From positions 12,646,501-12,706,500 of the forward strand of contig NC_092672.1 of NCBI RefSeq assembly GCF_964355755.1: 60,000 nucleotides of DNA, in the 5' to 3' direction. Each line of letters starts with the position of its first letter. Positions within the stretch are counted from its first letter, which is position 1. This document shows, piece by piece, positions 38,241 to 51,114 of this stretch. Position numbers and translations under genes: made by a program. The notes under the pieces are model-generated. The model had not been told where the DNA came from. It did no database searches and saw only the letters and a program-made list of their open reading frames with translations. This stretch comes from Antedon mediterranea (lineage: Eukaryota; Echinodermata; Crinoidea; Comatulida; Antedonidae).

Positions 38241-39041
38241 CATTAATTACGAATACGAAAAAAAAATACATAAAATAATAAAAAATAAAAGAAAACAAAG
38301 CAAAAAAATTTATATTTAAACCATTTGATCCGATCTTAACTGGTCTTGTGAAATATATATGTTGGTATTTAAGTTTAAGATATAATTAATACGTAACATT
38401 ATGAAACAATATGGTAGATAATCTACATGGGACATTATATTCATTTAGAGACAAACAGCGATTTTAAGAAACAGTATTTCCAGATTTGAATTTTAAATGG
38501 ACAACCTATCAAACAGACTCGCTACGAACGAACTATTTCTATTAAAATGAATTTCTAATCAAGAAAAAAGGGCCATTAAAAAGACAAAGAACATGAAAGT
38601 GATAAATTTGTTTTGCTTATTCAGGATTCAACAGGGAAGATACGTCAGTGAACGGATAATTGGACACTCCATACGCCACTCAAATCGACCACCTTCTACG
38701 CTTACGACAAAGACACATTTAGTGTTATTGTATGCATAATTTAGTCATAATTGAATCATAAAATTACAGTGTAATGAATATGGTTTCTTTGCTTTATCAA
38801 TCGATCGAATTGATTAAATTAATATATTAATGAATGAATGTATTCAATCAATAACCAACCCACATTTTGTTTAACAGTGTGTGTTTAAAGAGTACCTCTT
38901 GGTTTAACATTGATTATAATTCATTACAATAAAAAAAAAGAAAACTATCAGTTGGTTTTTTGTTATTGTTTTCCAATTGTGTTTGAGTTAATAAGTTCTA
39001 TTTACTGTTTAAGATACTTTTGTTACTTTTAAACGTACATA
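38241..39041. other. No gene seen
   Basis: AT-rich DNA with no supportable feature. Confidence 0.5.
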
Positions 39042-41066
39042 GCAATACATTTAGGAATGTGGTGATACCCTGTTTTTGATGTCGACGAGTAATATTTTTG
39101 GGTATTGCGATTCTGATGCTTTTCAATGTTAATGGATACCTTTAGGCATTTGGTGACTCTGATGTTTCTTTCACTATCGATGAAAAATACATTTGGGCAC
39201 TATGTTGTTTTAGGTGTTGAGCAATACATTTAGTGATACTGATGTTGCTTTCACTGATGATGAACATTACATTTAGGCACGTAGTGATACTATGTTTCTT
39301 TAGGTCTTGAGCAACACATTTAGGAATTTGGTGATACAGATGTTTCTTTCAATATCAATTATCAACACATTTAGGAATTTGGTTATACAGATGTTGATTT
39401 CAATGATGATGAACAAAACATTTAGGCATGTAATGATACTATGATGCTTTAGGTGTTGATCAACACAATTAGGCATTTGGTGATACTGATGTTGCTTTCA
39501 ATGTTGATGAACAATACATTTAGGCACGTAGTGATACTATGTTTCTTTAGGTGTTGAGCAATACATTTAGGAATTTGGTGATACAGATGTTGATTCCACT
39601 GTTGATGAACAATACACTTAGGCACGTAGTGATACGATGTTGTTTTATGTGTTGAGCAACACATTTAGGAATTTGGTGATACAGATGTTGATTTCACTGT
39701 TGATGAACAATACATTTAGACACGTAATTATACGATGTTGTTTTATGTGTTGAGCAATACATTTAGGCAATTGGTGATACAGATGTTGATTTCAATGTTG
39801 ATGAAAAATACATTTAGACACGTAGTGATACAATGTTGTTTTAGGTGTTGAGCAACACATTTAGCTATTTTGTGATTCTGATGTTGATTTCAATGTTGAT
39901 GAACAATACACGTAGTGATACGATGTTGTTTTAGGTGTTGAACAACACATTTAGGAATTTGGTGATACAGATGTTGATTTCAATGTTGATGAACAATACA
40001 TTTAGGCACGTAGTGATACGATGTTGTTTTGTGTGTTGAGCAATACATTTAGGAATTTGGTGATACAGATGTTGATTTCAATGTTGATGAACAATACATT
40101 TAGGCACGTAGTGATACGATGTTGTTTTATGTGTTGAGCAATACATTTAGGAATTTGGTGATACAGATGTTGATTTCAATGTTGATGAACAATACATTTA
40201 GGCACGTAGTGATACGATGTTGTTTTATGTGTTGAGCAATACATTTAGGTATTTTGTGATACTGATGTTGCTTTCAATGATGATGCATAATACATTTAGG
40301 CACGCACCGTAGTGATACTATGATGCTTTGAGTATTGAGCAACACATTTAGGCATTTGGTGATACAGATTTTTCTTTCAATATCGATAAGCAACACATTT
40401 AGGTATTTGGTGATACTGATGTTGCTTTCAATGATGATAAACAATACATTTAGGCATTTAGTGATACGATGTTGTTTTAGGTGTTGAGCAACACATTTAG
40501 GAATTTGGTGATACAGATGTTGATTTCAATGTTGATGAACAATACATTTAGGCACGTAGTGATACGATGTTGTTTTATGTGTTGAGCAATACATTTAGGA
40601 ATTTGGTGATACAGATGTTGATTTCAATGTTGATGAACAATACATTTAGGCACGTAGTGATACGATGTTGTTTTATGTGTTGAGCAACACATTTAGGAAT
40701 TTGGTGATACAGATGTTGATTTCAATGTTGATGAACAATACATTTAGGCACGTAGTGATACGATGTTGTTTTATGTGTTGAGCAACACATTTAGGAATTT
40801 GGTGATACAGATGTTGATTTCAATGTTGATGAACAATACGTTTAGGCACGTAGTGATACGATGTTGTTTGATGTGTTGAGCAATACATTTAGGAATTTGG
40901 TGATACAGATGTTGATTTCAATGTTGATGAACAATACATTTAGGCACGTAGTGTGACGATGTTGTTTTATGTGTTGAGCAATACATTTAGGTATTTTGTG
41001 ATACTGATGTTGCTTTCAATGATGATGCACAATACATTTAGGCACGTAATGATACTATGATGCTTT
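39042..41066. repeat. Dimeric 98-bp minisatellite array
   Basis: The repeat alternates two related half-units. One is about 47 bp (AATACATTTAGGCACGTAG, then TGATACGATGTTGTTTTATG). The other is about 51 bp (AATACATTTAGGAATTTGG, then TGATACAGATGTTGATTTC). Together they form a 98-bp higher-order unit, for example starting at 39995, 40093 and 40191. Copies at about 39950-40250 and 40470-40960 are nearly identical, while the left flank and junctions are diverged, as expected when homogenisation acts centrally. The period is not a multiple of three, so the array is not coding. Confidence 0.95.
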
Positions 41067-41067
41067 A

Positions 41068-41106
<39 letters not shown>

Positions 41107-41412
41107 AATAATAAACAGTATTTATATAGCGCCTAATGGATCACTGACCCCTCTAGGTGCTTTACATTAGACCTTAACTAATGGTAATAAACTATCCCCC
41201 GCCGGACACTATTCCGGTATTTCTTAGTCGAGGTTTCGGGGATAGAGACAATCAATAATGTGAAAAAAAATGTAACTAAGCTTAACTATGCTTAACTAAG
41301 GTAAAACTATCCCCCGCCGGACACCATCCCGGTATTTCTGAGTCAAGGTTTCGGGGCCAGAATTAAGAATAGAGAGTAAATGAAGCATGCACTAACTTAA
41401 GCTAGCTAGCTT
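41067..41412. mobile_element. (AAT)n-associated insertion splitting the minisatellite
   Basis: An (AAT)n tract leads into TATTTATATAGCGCCTAATG and a CTCTAGGTGCTTTACATTAG box, as at 7239-7345. A 53-bp segment beginning AAACTATCCCCCGCCGGACA then appears twice (41189-41241 and 41304-41356). The minisatellite unit is broken at GATGCTTT on the left and resumes at GCTTTCAGTGTTGAG on the right, so GCTTT may be a 5-bp target duplication. No open frame is present. Confidence 0.7.
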
Positions 41413-41830
41413 TCAGTGTTGAGTAACACATTTAGGCATTTGGTGATACAGATTTTTCTTTCAATATCGATGAGCAACACATTTAGGTATTTTTGGTGAT
41501 ACTGATGTTGCTTTCAATGATGATGACAATACATGTAGGCACGTAATGATACTATGATGCTTTAGGTGTTGATCAACCCATTTAGGCATTGGTGATACAT
41601 ATGTTGCTTTCAATGTTGATTAACAATACATTTAGACACGTACCGTGATACTTTTATGCTTTCAGTGTTGATGAGAAACATATTTAGACATTTGCTACTG
41701 ATTAGGTTAGTAAAGATACCTATGTTTATTGTTGATGTTAAAAAAACAAAACATTTAGACATTTTGGGTTTCAAATTTGAAACATCATTAGACACGTCGT
41801 GACAGTGATGTTGCTTTCTATGTTGAAGGG
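41413..41830. repeat. Degenerate right end of the minisatellite
   Basis: Diverged half-units with CACATTTAGG, GTGATAC and GATGTTGCTTTCAATG landmarks continue after the insertion and fade out by about 41830. Confidence 0.8.
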
Positions 41831-44800
41831 CAGTATACACTTCGACATTGTGGTGGTTGCATTTATCTTGACAGGCAATGCATTTGTCATCCATAACGAC
41901 ACTAATGTTTTTATTTTGTTTTTTATACATTAAATATTTGTTGTTGTTAAGCATTTATCCCATGGATTTTTAGCCAACTATTGGAATACAAATAAATGAA
42001 CAGCACATAAGCAATCAACGTTCAACAAATTTATACTAAAATAACTCAAGATGTCAACTCTGCTTGAATTGTTCTAATGGACCAGGCTTAACCTGCGGGT
42101 GTTCCCTTGAATTTTGAAAGACGGATTTATCAATTAGCCAGTTTTAGTAACCAATAATCCGTGAAATTGTATAGATAGTCAATTCAGCGTCGACGAAGTG
42201 GAAACCATTGTTTTTTAGACATATTTCAGTGTAATTTATATTTATCAGTGGCATTAGGAACAACAGCATTCTGACATGTCATGTTTTATAATGCTTTTTG
42301 CTAAGGCCTTGGAAGGCTTTGCATGATTACCCCAGTCATTATGCTTGGGGAAAACAGCTTATGTTCTCATGAGCCATTAATGTTTGCGGGATAATTGCTG
42401 CATCTCACTCAAATCTCTCTGGCACCCACCTATGTAATGATAAAGAAAGTACATAAATAATAAAAGTAACTTATTAGCCTATTGCATCTTAGCATACAAA
42501 GAACTGCAATGTAAAGATTATTTATTTAAAAAAAACATGTGTTTTATAATAACAATTTGTTTAGGCTAATAAAAACAAAAGTATCGTCTGTTGGTCGGTC
42601 AGTCGAATTCTATTTTACTCCTCGTTATCAAAATGATTTACTGTGGAGAAAATTGCGGAGGTTGTAAGTTGTGCCATTCGTAGAGCACGTCCAACTTGTA
42701 TCAATCACGATGCACTTTGCTTAGATACTATGATAATCTATCTCAATATTATTGATGAGCTTTCTTAAGGGAATCGTTTGAAGGTACTTGTCTTGCCGTT
42801 GCACTTTGTGTCCATCTAAAGTCCCACGTCAACGCAGTTTAATAGAATTCCTGCTTTTAAGATACTATGGTTGAATGATCTTGGAATTTAATTTTCTCTC
42901 TTTTAATTAAGAACGACAAAATTACTAAGTGATCTGAATCAATTACTTTATAAATTACCATAGTACAATGATTAAGCTGAAGATTGACATTTATCATTAC
43001 ATTATTTTTTTAGAATAAATCAATTATAACCTCTTGTTCAAATTCAATAACTTTCATTGTCCAAGAATTCATATAGGCCTACAAACATAAACATTGAAAA
43101 AATAGAACATCAATCAATGCTTTTAATTAAAATACAAAATTATACTTAATATGAAAATTAAACTTTAATGTGGATAGTAGATAGAGAATGTGAAATGAAA
43201 CTCAATGTTCCATGGGTTTCCAACATTTGATACCAATATCTATGTTTATTTCAATTAATTTACGAAACGTGAATGAGGATTATACTATAATATATACATA
43301 CGAAAACTTTATTGAAATGAGTGATTCATTATAGTCTGACAATTTGCAATTCTTACTAAACGACTAAAAAATCGCTTCATAGGCCTATAAAAGTTGAATT
43401 AGACATTTAGTTTTCTAGATAAGTGTTTGTCTTTCGTTCATTTAGGCCTACTAATGCTATCTATACATTGGTAACCAAATAAACATGAAATCAAGACTAA
43501 ATGTCAATTCCTTTAAATACATCAGAAGTAGCCGATTCTCTCAGCGCTGTATCTCATACACGACAATATTTGTTCAGTAGGAGCATGCTATATTACTATA
43601 TCTGGAATTCACCAATCTTTACTTAACTGCATTAACTAAATCGAAATAAATTTCAATTTGCTTCAACTGAATAATTCAGAAGTTATGGTCTACTAGACCT
43701 ATACAAGGTTGTGGGTCAAATTTGAATTTCTAGATAAAAAATGTCACTTTTGAATATTTTGAATTTGCATTACGGATTTATTCACAATCTCCCGCAAGTA
43801 CGCATTTTATAAATATTATAGCGCACGTTTATTGTTGATGTACATATTGAGTTAAACATGTTTATAGGCCTACCACCCGGAATGGATGAGAGATGGTATT
43901 CGCTCTTCTTTGATACCACACGATGCCTCATGCCGGGTATTTTAAAGCTTAATTTTTATTTCTAAGCAGTGTTATGTATGCGTATTCATCTTTCTATTTA
44001 ATGGTGGATGCGCAACCAATCAGAGCTCACCAATGTTTTATTTGTACGACGTTATTCACCTAGTGAAAATGAAGCTTAACCTATATATTTTCACTTGATT
44101 TATATATCATTATTTATTATCAAATGGGCCTGTGTAATCCAATTTCCATTTCAAAGAATAACATGCCATGCCTACTGTACCGAAAATTAATAATACCGAA
44201 GACCAGCAATGAGTATATTCAATCTTAGATTTCCACAAATTTAAATCCCTGTGGCCATATTTTCAAGTGTCGTTTGTGTTCATCAATCGATACGTACCGC
44301 GGTCTATTGACAGTAAAGGCTTTCTGAAATTCGTCTAGGATATGAATTCTATCGACCACTTCCAATTAACAATACAATAGGCGCACTTCAATCTATTGTA
44401 TCCAACAAGACTATTGAGAAAAATAATTAAACTTTGCACGCGCCGGCCACAAGCAGTGTCGAGATTGTGTTATAAACCAAATGAAAAAGTGTTACCCACT
44501 TTCAAGCATGCGAATTGGATTTTTATGCAGTCGAGTGTAAAATTAATTTGTTATTATTTTTCTCTAACGTTACATGGGTTAAAATTACGAGTATTGTATA
44601 TTCATTTCATCAGCCCTTTTTGATAAGTTATTATTAAGAGGCTATTTCAATACATACGCAGCCTTGTAGAAAATTTGATTCTTTATTGCTAGTGTATTGA
44701 TACTCTTTGTAACAATTGTTACAAGGTAGGGTTAAACGAAGACTTATTATTAATGGTATTGTTATTTTTTAACAATTTCCTGCTGGAATATAATGCACAA

Positions 44801-45902
44801 GTGGATTGTAATCAAATCTACCGTAGACATCAACATGCACCGTAGCAATCAATTTTGTTTAATATTTGCTTTAAGGTCGGCTGAAATAGACAATCAAATT
44901 CCTACATGGTTACAAATAGCAGTCAAGGACTGCATTGTATTCTTGAAGTGCAAGGCCAACAAGCTGTAGAGTAGGCGTTATCAGACGTTTAATAATATTT
45001 ACGTAGGCTATACTTACTGGTTTTAAATAATATCATAGTAAAATTAGATAAACAGTTTGTTTTTAAATTCTTATTGTCATATTTATTTGAACTTTTATAA
45101 CTTATATAAATTAATCTGGGCCTACTAAATTTCTCTTATTATACCTACAGTATATTATACTAATTTTATTACTAATTAGAACAAAATGTAAGTTATCAAC
45201 ATAATTATCAACTAAATCAGAGGACACACTATATTATGACTGATTTAATGGCATTAAAATACCAAAATTATTACTATATTTGATATCAATGATTGCAATA
45301 CAATTTCATTGCGACTCTTGTATTTTCATTTTGCAATTATCTTGTTTTATTAAACGTTTATAACCTATCTATTCAATAATATAAAAAATGCAAATTATAA
45401 TTTCATCGAGTCAAATTTCACAGCTAAAAAGTAACAGTTAACCTTCAATGTATATTTTTAAATATCAATAATTGGCTGTATCTGCATCAGCTGTTAATAA
45501 TGATATTTATACAAAACAATATTTTCTTCTAGTGAATGAATAATAATTTTATTTCATGCATACACAATTTTTCACATTTTCATAATATAGGTACAAGTTC
45601 ATGATAAGAACATAAAGATGACAGTTTAAAAACTATGTCGTGTATATATTCCAGTTATGATATTCTTTTCTTATATTACATCCTATGTGAATATGATTAA
45701 AACTATCAAATGACACTAAACATCGTGAAATTCCCGAAGCTCAATTAAAGTTTGATGTATAGGTGTATTGTTTATGTCGAAGCAATGGGACTCAATATAT
45801 ACATTCGGTTTCTAATCTCATCTTAATGTGACTTCTGCTGGATAGTTTTATGCAATCTTATGCCCATTAAAAACGCCTTCGTTATCATTTATCATTCCCT
45901 GA
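41831..45902. other. No gene seen
   Basis: AT-rich DNA. It contains TAGGCCTA at 43074, 43380, 43443 and 43865, and an 18-bp perfect palindrome with centre ACAATTGT at 44707-44724. No exon or RNA gene could be supported. Confidence 0.5.
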
Positions 45903-46106
45903 ATGCAATATTCGTTCTCTATTGAAGAGGCCATTAACTACTTCAAAAATACGCACGAAGCTCAGGAAAAATGCATAAGCTTCTTATACACAGATATCTG
46001 TGAGGCTGTCCACACATTAAACATCATACATGGCTGTCCTCATTATCGGATTGGCTTGATGGATGGCAGCATTAGACAATACAATGTCTATGTAAATAAT
46101 CTGTAG
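45903..46106 (+). CDS. Small unrecognised open frame (67 aa)
   Basis: An ATG frame directly after an in-frame TGA and ending at TAG. The peptide has a less AT-driven composition than most frames here, and its end (YRIGLMDGSIRQYNV) is reminiscent of a beta-propeller blade, but that similarity is too slight to name it. There is no signal peptide, membrane segment, or clear splice or promoter signal. It could be chance or a fragment of a larger gene. Confidence 0.2.
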   Translation: MQYSFSIEEAINYFKNTHEAQEKCISFLYTDICEAVHTLNIIHGCPHYRIGLMDGSIRQYNVYVNNL

Positions 46107-47671
46107 ATATTATCCGTAGAAATTATCCATAATTGTATACGTTTCAGTTCTTTGTTTTTATGTATATCATCATGATGTTGATATTTTATTTTTTAGAATT
46201 CGAGCAAGAGGCACTAAATAGTAGTTAAGGGTAAATAGGACACTGTGAATTAAATAACAGGTGACCTAATGACATGCAAAACAAAGTAACGTGTGCCTAT
46301 AGTATGATGCGTCAATGTATTTACAGTTTCTGTTAAATTTTAAACATTAATTAAGAATACAAATTTAAACTATTAAACGAATCGAGAATGATACCATGTA
46401 GTAAAAACACAGGCTGTCGACATTGGATATTGTTACAAAAATACATTAATACTGTTAATGCAAATGTTATTATTATTATAGAATTATTCTTGACCTTTAT
46501 ATTGAAGCATACATTCGCATGGTTGTCCGTCAATACGTAATTGATTCGAAGACTGCGAAATTGATTCATGATGTTAAGCTATTAACAAAGTAGTTGAAAA
46601 GAATAGATATAAAAATGATTTATACTGCAGTGATTGACGTGCACTTTGTACTCATTTTGTATACACTCTTTTATAATAACCTAAATAACTGGCTTTTTAT
46701 TGAATATTAGCATACATATAACTCGCTATTTATAAAATATTAACATGAATAACCCATAAACATCGTGAATAATGCATTATGTGATTCCATAAGGATAACA
46801 TTTCATATGTTCTTTGTTTCTTAAGGTTAAGCATATCTTTATTACCATCATTGTCATACTATTTTCACTGCATTACTGTACGGACATATGCAGATACACG
46901 ATTAAAATTGGCTGCATTTTCCAGGGATAAGGGAGACATCGAAGTCGGAATACATGTAGAAATGTACCGATTTATATCATATAAATTAAAATACAAACAA
47001 GGGTATCAGAATCAAACAACTTAAAATGTCATGAATGTCAGGACTAGGTACTAGTATTCAGAAGGTGAAAGTGAAACTCTCCCAATACCATAATCTCTCT
47101 GAGAAATCAGACTTAATATTTTAATATCCAATCTATATTCAGTTTAAATTATCTTTTACCATTACTAACACATTTACAAATAACAGATTTCTGGAAATCC
47201 ATATATTAGGCCATGGGCGTTCATAGTCCAGTCCGAGAGAGTTGACTATACTAGAGGTTATACATGCTAAATTGATATCTAGCAAACGATAAGATAACAC
47301 TGGTGTAACTCCATTACAAGGACCCACAGCTTCCACATACACCGGTAGTAAAGAAATAAAAACAATCCTAAACGAAAAATTGTGCTCTGTGTTGAATTAC
47401 TGAAATCAATGAAAGTGCGTCCACGATTCCAGATCTTGGTCCAAATATTCTCCCAAAAATAACAGATATTGCAACACTAAACCTAGCTAGGACATTCGAC
47501 GCGAGCTACTTATAGTACATTGTTTCTCTCTGTGTGTATCATAATTTACCATACATTCATTCATTTGATACAAGAAATGACCTGATTTAATGTTTTTAAA
47601 GTAATATATGCATTAATTTTACAAAATGTCAAAAATTGTAGGGGGCTTCAATTTAAAGTAAATAGCAATGT
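46107..47671. other. No gene seen
   Basis: AT-rich DNA. The minus-strand frame at 47139-47342 has no recognisable content. Confidence 0.45.
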
Positions 47672-48080
47672 TGTAATCAAGCTCTTTAAGAAAATAAACC
47701 CACACAAAGGAAATGGTCCGAGAAAAATCTCACCCGTCAACTAAAATAGTTAGCAGATGAACTCGGCCATATCACAATTTCAATCTTCCTTGGATAGTGG
47801 ACAATTACCACTAATTTGGAAAGCAACCACTATTGTACCAGTCACGAAATGTGATAAATCAAGAGCATCCAACTACCTGCCAATATTATCTGACAGTAGT
47901 AGGCTATGTTGTAAGCTGCTAGAACACACAATTCATAGTTCAATCATGGAACACTTGGATAGTACATATTATAATGTGCTGTCTGACCTGCAACATGGCT
48001 TTCGCAGAAAACGATCATGCGAATCACAGTTCATCACTACAGGCAATGACTTGTCGTCAGACATAGACAACAGACAAACA
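47672..48080 (+). pseudogene. Non-LTR retrotransposon reverse transcriptase N-terminal fragment
   Basis: Frames here encode the start of a Jockey/CR1-like RT domain: VIKLFKKINPHKGNGPRKIS, then LPLIWKATTIVPVTK, ASNYLPILS, KLLEHTI and QHGFRRKRSCESQ (QHGF at 47991-48002). Stops at about 47744-47757 and a frame shift (LADELGHITISIF lies in another frame) break it. The homology ends near 48075 after DIDNRQTD, where a SKAFD-type catalytic motif would be expected. The frame then runs on to 48248 in unrelated sequence. It is a dead, truncated copy. Confidence 0.85.
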
Positions 48081-48248
48081 GACTTTGGTCCTACTAGACT
48101 TTTCCGATACAGTCGGGCAGCAAAGTGGTTGACCTCGCGAATTATTACCAAATCAAAATTTGAATTGCCGCCATCTTGGAATCGCGATAAAGCAAGTAGT
48201 GCGGAATTACAAAATGCAGCAAAAAAATGTTCAATAACATTTAAATAG

Positions 48249-50397
48249 CATATTCATACAATTAAATTTATATTAATAAAATTCAACTAAGGAGTTTACG
48301 AAAGATAGGCTACTTAAGAAATACTGCCGAGATCGGTTCCCCCACACGGCGTAGGGTACCGCAGTGCTAAGGGGCCTAGGTAGGAAAAAATCTGATTTTA
48401 CCCGTTAAACATGCTTGAACCAAGGCCATTTTAATATATATTATCCAGATTATATATCAAAACAAACTGATAAAAGGATTTGTTGATTTGCTTCTGATGA
48501 GAAAAGTGCCGGATTCATTTCGCTGACGGCGAATGAATACACAAATTTTCGCCATTTTCTAGCACTAGCCTTGGGTACCCAGACAGCTGATAACGATTAT
48601 ATTCGATTGTCCAGACGTCTCTGCTACTGGTGCTCAATACTACAGTATGTATTACCATGGACTGTACATATAGTACTGTATGTTTAGTTTTTCTTTCTTT
48701 ATGGCAAAATAAATATTTAATTTTTATTATTGCTTATTTTCCTTTAACTTTATCCAAGAAGTACATATTATTATATATATGCATATTACAGTCAAGTTGC
48801 AACTGGCACGAATCCACTCCACTTTGGTTACTAACTAAATAATTAATACAGTAGTATAACATCATATAACTAACAAACAAATTAACAAGTTAATAAATTA
48901 ACCACCATTAAATAATTTTATTTACACAAAAGTATTTTACATACAGTATAACATGTAATTGTAATATCTTGTTTACATCGAAGTAAAATATGCCTATCAA
49001 ACTATCTTGCTCAGGCTAAAATATCAAGTTATATATGTCAATATTTGAGTTAAATCATCGCGATAATAAACATTTTTATTTATTTTTTTATTTTTAAAGA
49101 CATCTGTTACGTCAATTTACAAATATCAAAATAGGATTGTTTTTGCAGCACAAGATGAATCACAAGTCGGATAGTTTATTCTTAGAAACCTGAAAGAAAA
49201 AAAACACCAATAATGAGCTATTCATAGTTAAATAATTTTAATGTCAACTTTAGTCATCCTAAATTGTGTCGCCATGATCACTACTACTATACTGTATATA
49301 TAAATATCATACTATGTACGACCATCCAAATTACCTCATCCTACCTACAGTCCTTCCTAGCCTAGGCTACATTATTGTCATTACAAACCTCCAACAGCCA
49401 CAACATATTTTCTTTTCTTTGGCAAAGAATTTCCCGTAATATAGTCCTAAATTAATTAAATAAATTAAAAGGTCTAGGCCTAGGACTTTCTTTAAATATC
49501 CGACGACATATATCCATAATTCAGTGGATATAGATTCAACATTTTAAACATAATATGGCTTCACATTGATTATAATAAGCCGGCGATATGCCACTAAAAA
49601 CTAGCCTGCGGTCCTCTCTATCCCTCTACAAATAGCACTGGGTTTCCGTCAAATGGGCTAGCCTAGGCCTAGATAATACAAGTTGGGTACATTTTTTTAC
49701 AACCAAATCTACAATTATATTGCAATATTTACCAAATTAGCACCAAATCCAAAATAATAAAGCTACTAATAACATATTTTGGTATATTAACTGGTTTAAA
49801 AACGGATTGCACATAGTGATTTTGAAGGATTGAAATTACTCAACCACACGGCCTGTACTAAACATACGAATCCAAGATGGAGTCTGCTTAGAATATATCC
49901 CCAGCTTTGAACGGATATTGAATCCGTCCCACAAGCTGAACCAAGCTTAAACTTTCAGAAAAGATAGATTAATAACCTAATAACCAACCACTAAGTTTTT
50001 ATAAAGGTTCCGTGCTGATGAGAAAAGTGCCGGATTCCCTACGAAACCAAACAAATAAATCATGTAGCCTACCTCAACGAACACCTCCATCTGCACTTTT
50101 TTCTTCAATAAGCTCTGTCGTCATTTCCTGGGCTATTTATACCAAAATTTTGTGGCGGGAATAATCTTCCATATTAGGAATAACAATTTCCAAATATAGA
50201 AAGATATAATTTAACCCGGATGGTGGAAATTGCAGCAGATTTGTAAGGGTATTCCCATGCAAAATGCTTGCCGCGAAGTGAAAAGCGAACCGGAAGTCAC
50301 TATAACTTGGCGATGCTCAGTGACCTGCGCAGTTAAAAAACAGCGTTTTAACGGTTAAATGAGCACTTTGCTGCTCGACTGATAGGGTGTGTAGAAA
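48249..50397. other. Mostly non-coding, with a GC-richer patch at its right end
   Basis: A 23-bp word beginning CTGATGAGAAAAGTGCCGG occurs in the same orientation at 48494-48516 and 50015-50037. The stretch 50080-50350 is richer in CG dinucleotides and contains TGGCGGGAA (E2F-like), CCGGAAGT (ETS-like) and TGCGCA (NRF1-like). That is compatible with a TATA-less promoter, although no exon can be attached to it. Confidence 0.35.
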
Positions 50398-50470
50398 GCG
50401 ACGACCTCGAATTGGACGACCCCAACGACCCGGGCGACCTCGAATTGGACGACCTAGAATTGGACGACCC
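50398..50470. repeat. Short GC-rich imperfect tandem repeat
   Basis: CGACCTCGAATTGGACGACC occurs twice, with shorter versions (CCTAGAATTGGACGACC, CAACGACCC) between and after. It is followed by a TAGCC pentamer run ending in TAGGCCTA at 50510. Confidence 0.8.
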
Positions 50471-50605
50471 ATAACACGAAACCGACGACCCCTATAGCCT
50501 AGCCTAGCCTAGGCCTAAGTGTGGTATAACATCCCGAAGCCGAACATAGCCAAATATCTTTAAACCATACCTTATATAATACTCGCAAGCAGGCAATTGA
50601 TTGAA

Positions 50606-51077
50606 AAAATACAGAAATATCGCCATTTGATACTGAATGTGTCGACACGAACAAACGAACAGATATGGAACGCCAAGAGTGCATCAATAAAACTGCATTC
50701 GACTCGATTAGCACACGAAATATAGCTATGGTGGTATATGTGATATAGCTCGAAATAGGTCAAAACGGTCCCTTTTTCAGCGGCGGGTAAGGTTTGACCG
50801 TATTCAATGCATGTGTGAAATGTAAAGCTTTCTTATGGCCCTCCCCATGCACATGTTCGCAACACGCTGCTTGATAGGCATATAGTGTTTGTTATAAGAA
50901 GACGAGATGTAATTATACGTCCATGGTTTAACCATGTAATAAATAATATTTATTTCTTTTTAATTTATTTTTAATATGTCGAATGCAGTTTTAATGATGC
51001 ACTCTTGGCGTTCCATATCTGTTCGTTTGTTCGTGTCGACACATTCAGTATCAAAATGGCGATATTTCTGTATTTAA
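50606..51077. repeat. Inverted repeat with about 100-bp arms
   Basis: The left arm at about 50606-50702 includes TACAGAAATATCGCCATTTG, GTGTCGACACGAACAAACG and AACGCCAAGAGTGCATCA. The right arm at about 50978-51077 is its inverse with very few differences. The spacer of about 275 bp includes CATGGTTTAACCATG. The near-identity suggests a recent inverted duplication or a foldback-type insertion. No coding capacity is seen. Confidence 0.88.
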
Positions 51078-51114
51078 GCCTATGGAATTAGAGGAATATA
51101 CTGACTTTGATCAA

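Noticed and set aside
41610-41954. 114-codon minus-strand frame
   Set aside because: Most of it lies in degenerate minisatellite units, and no protein-like domain is present.
48494-48516. CTGATGAG word as a hammerhead core
   Set aside because: No stem II and no GAAA at the correct position follow it, and the second copy at 50015 is the same.
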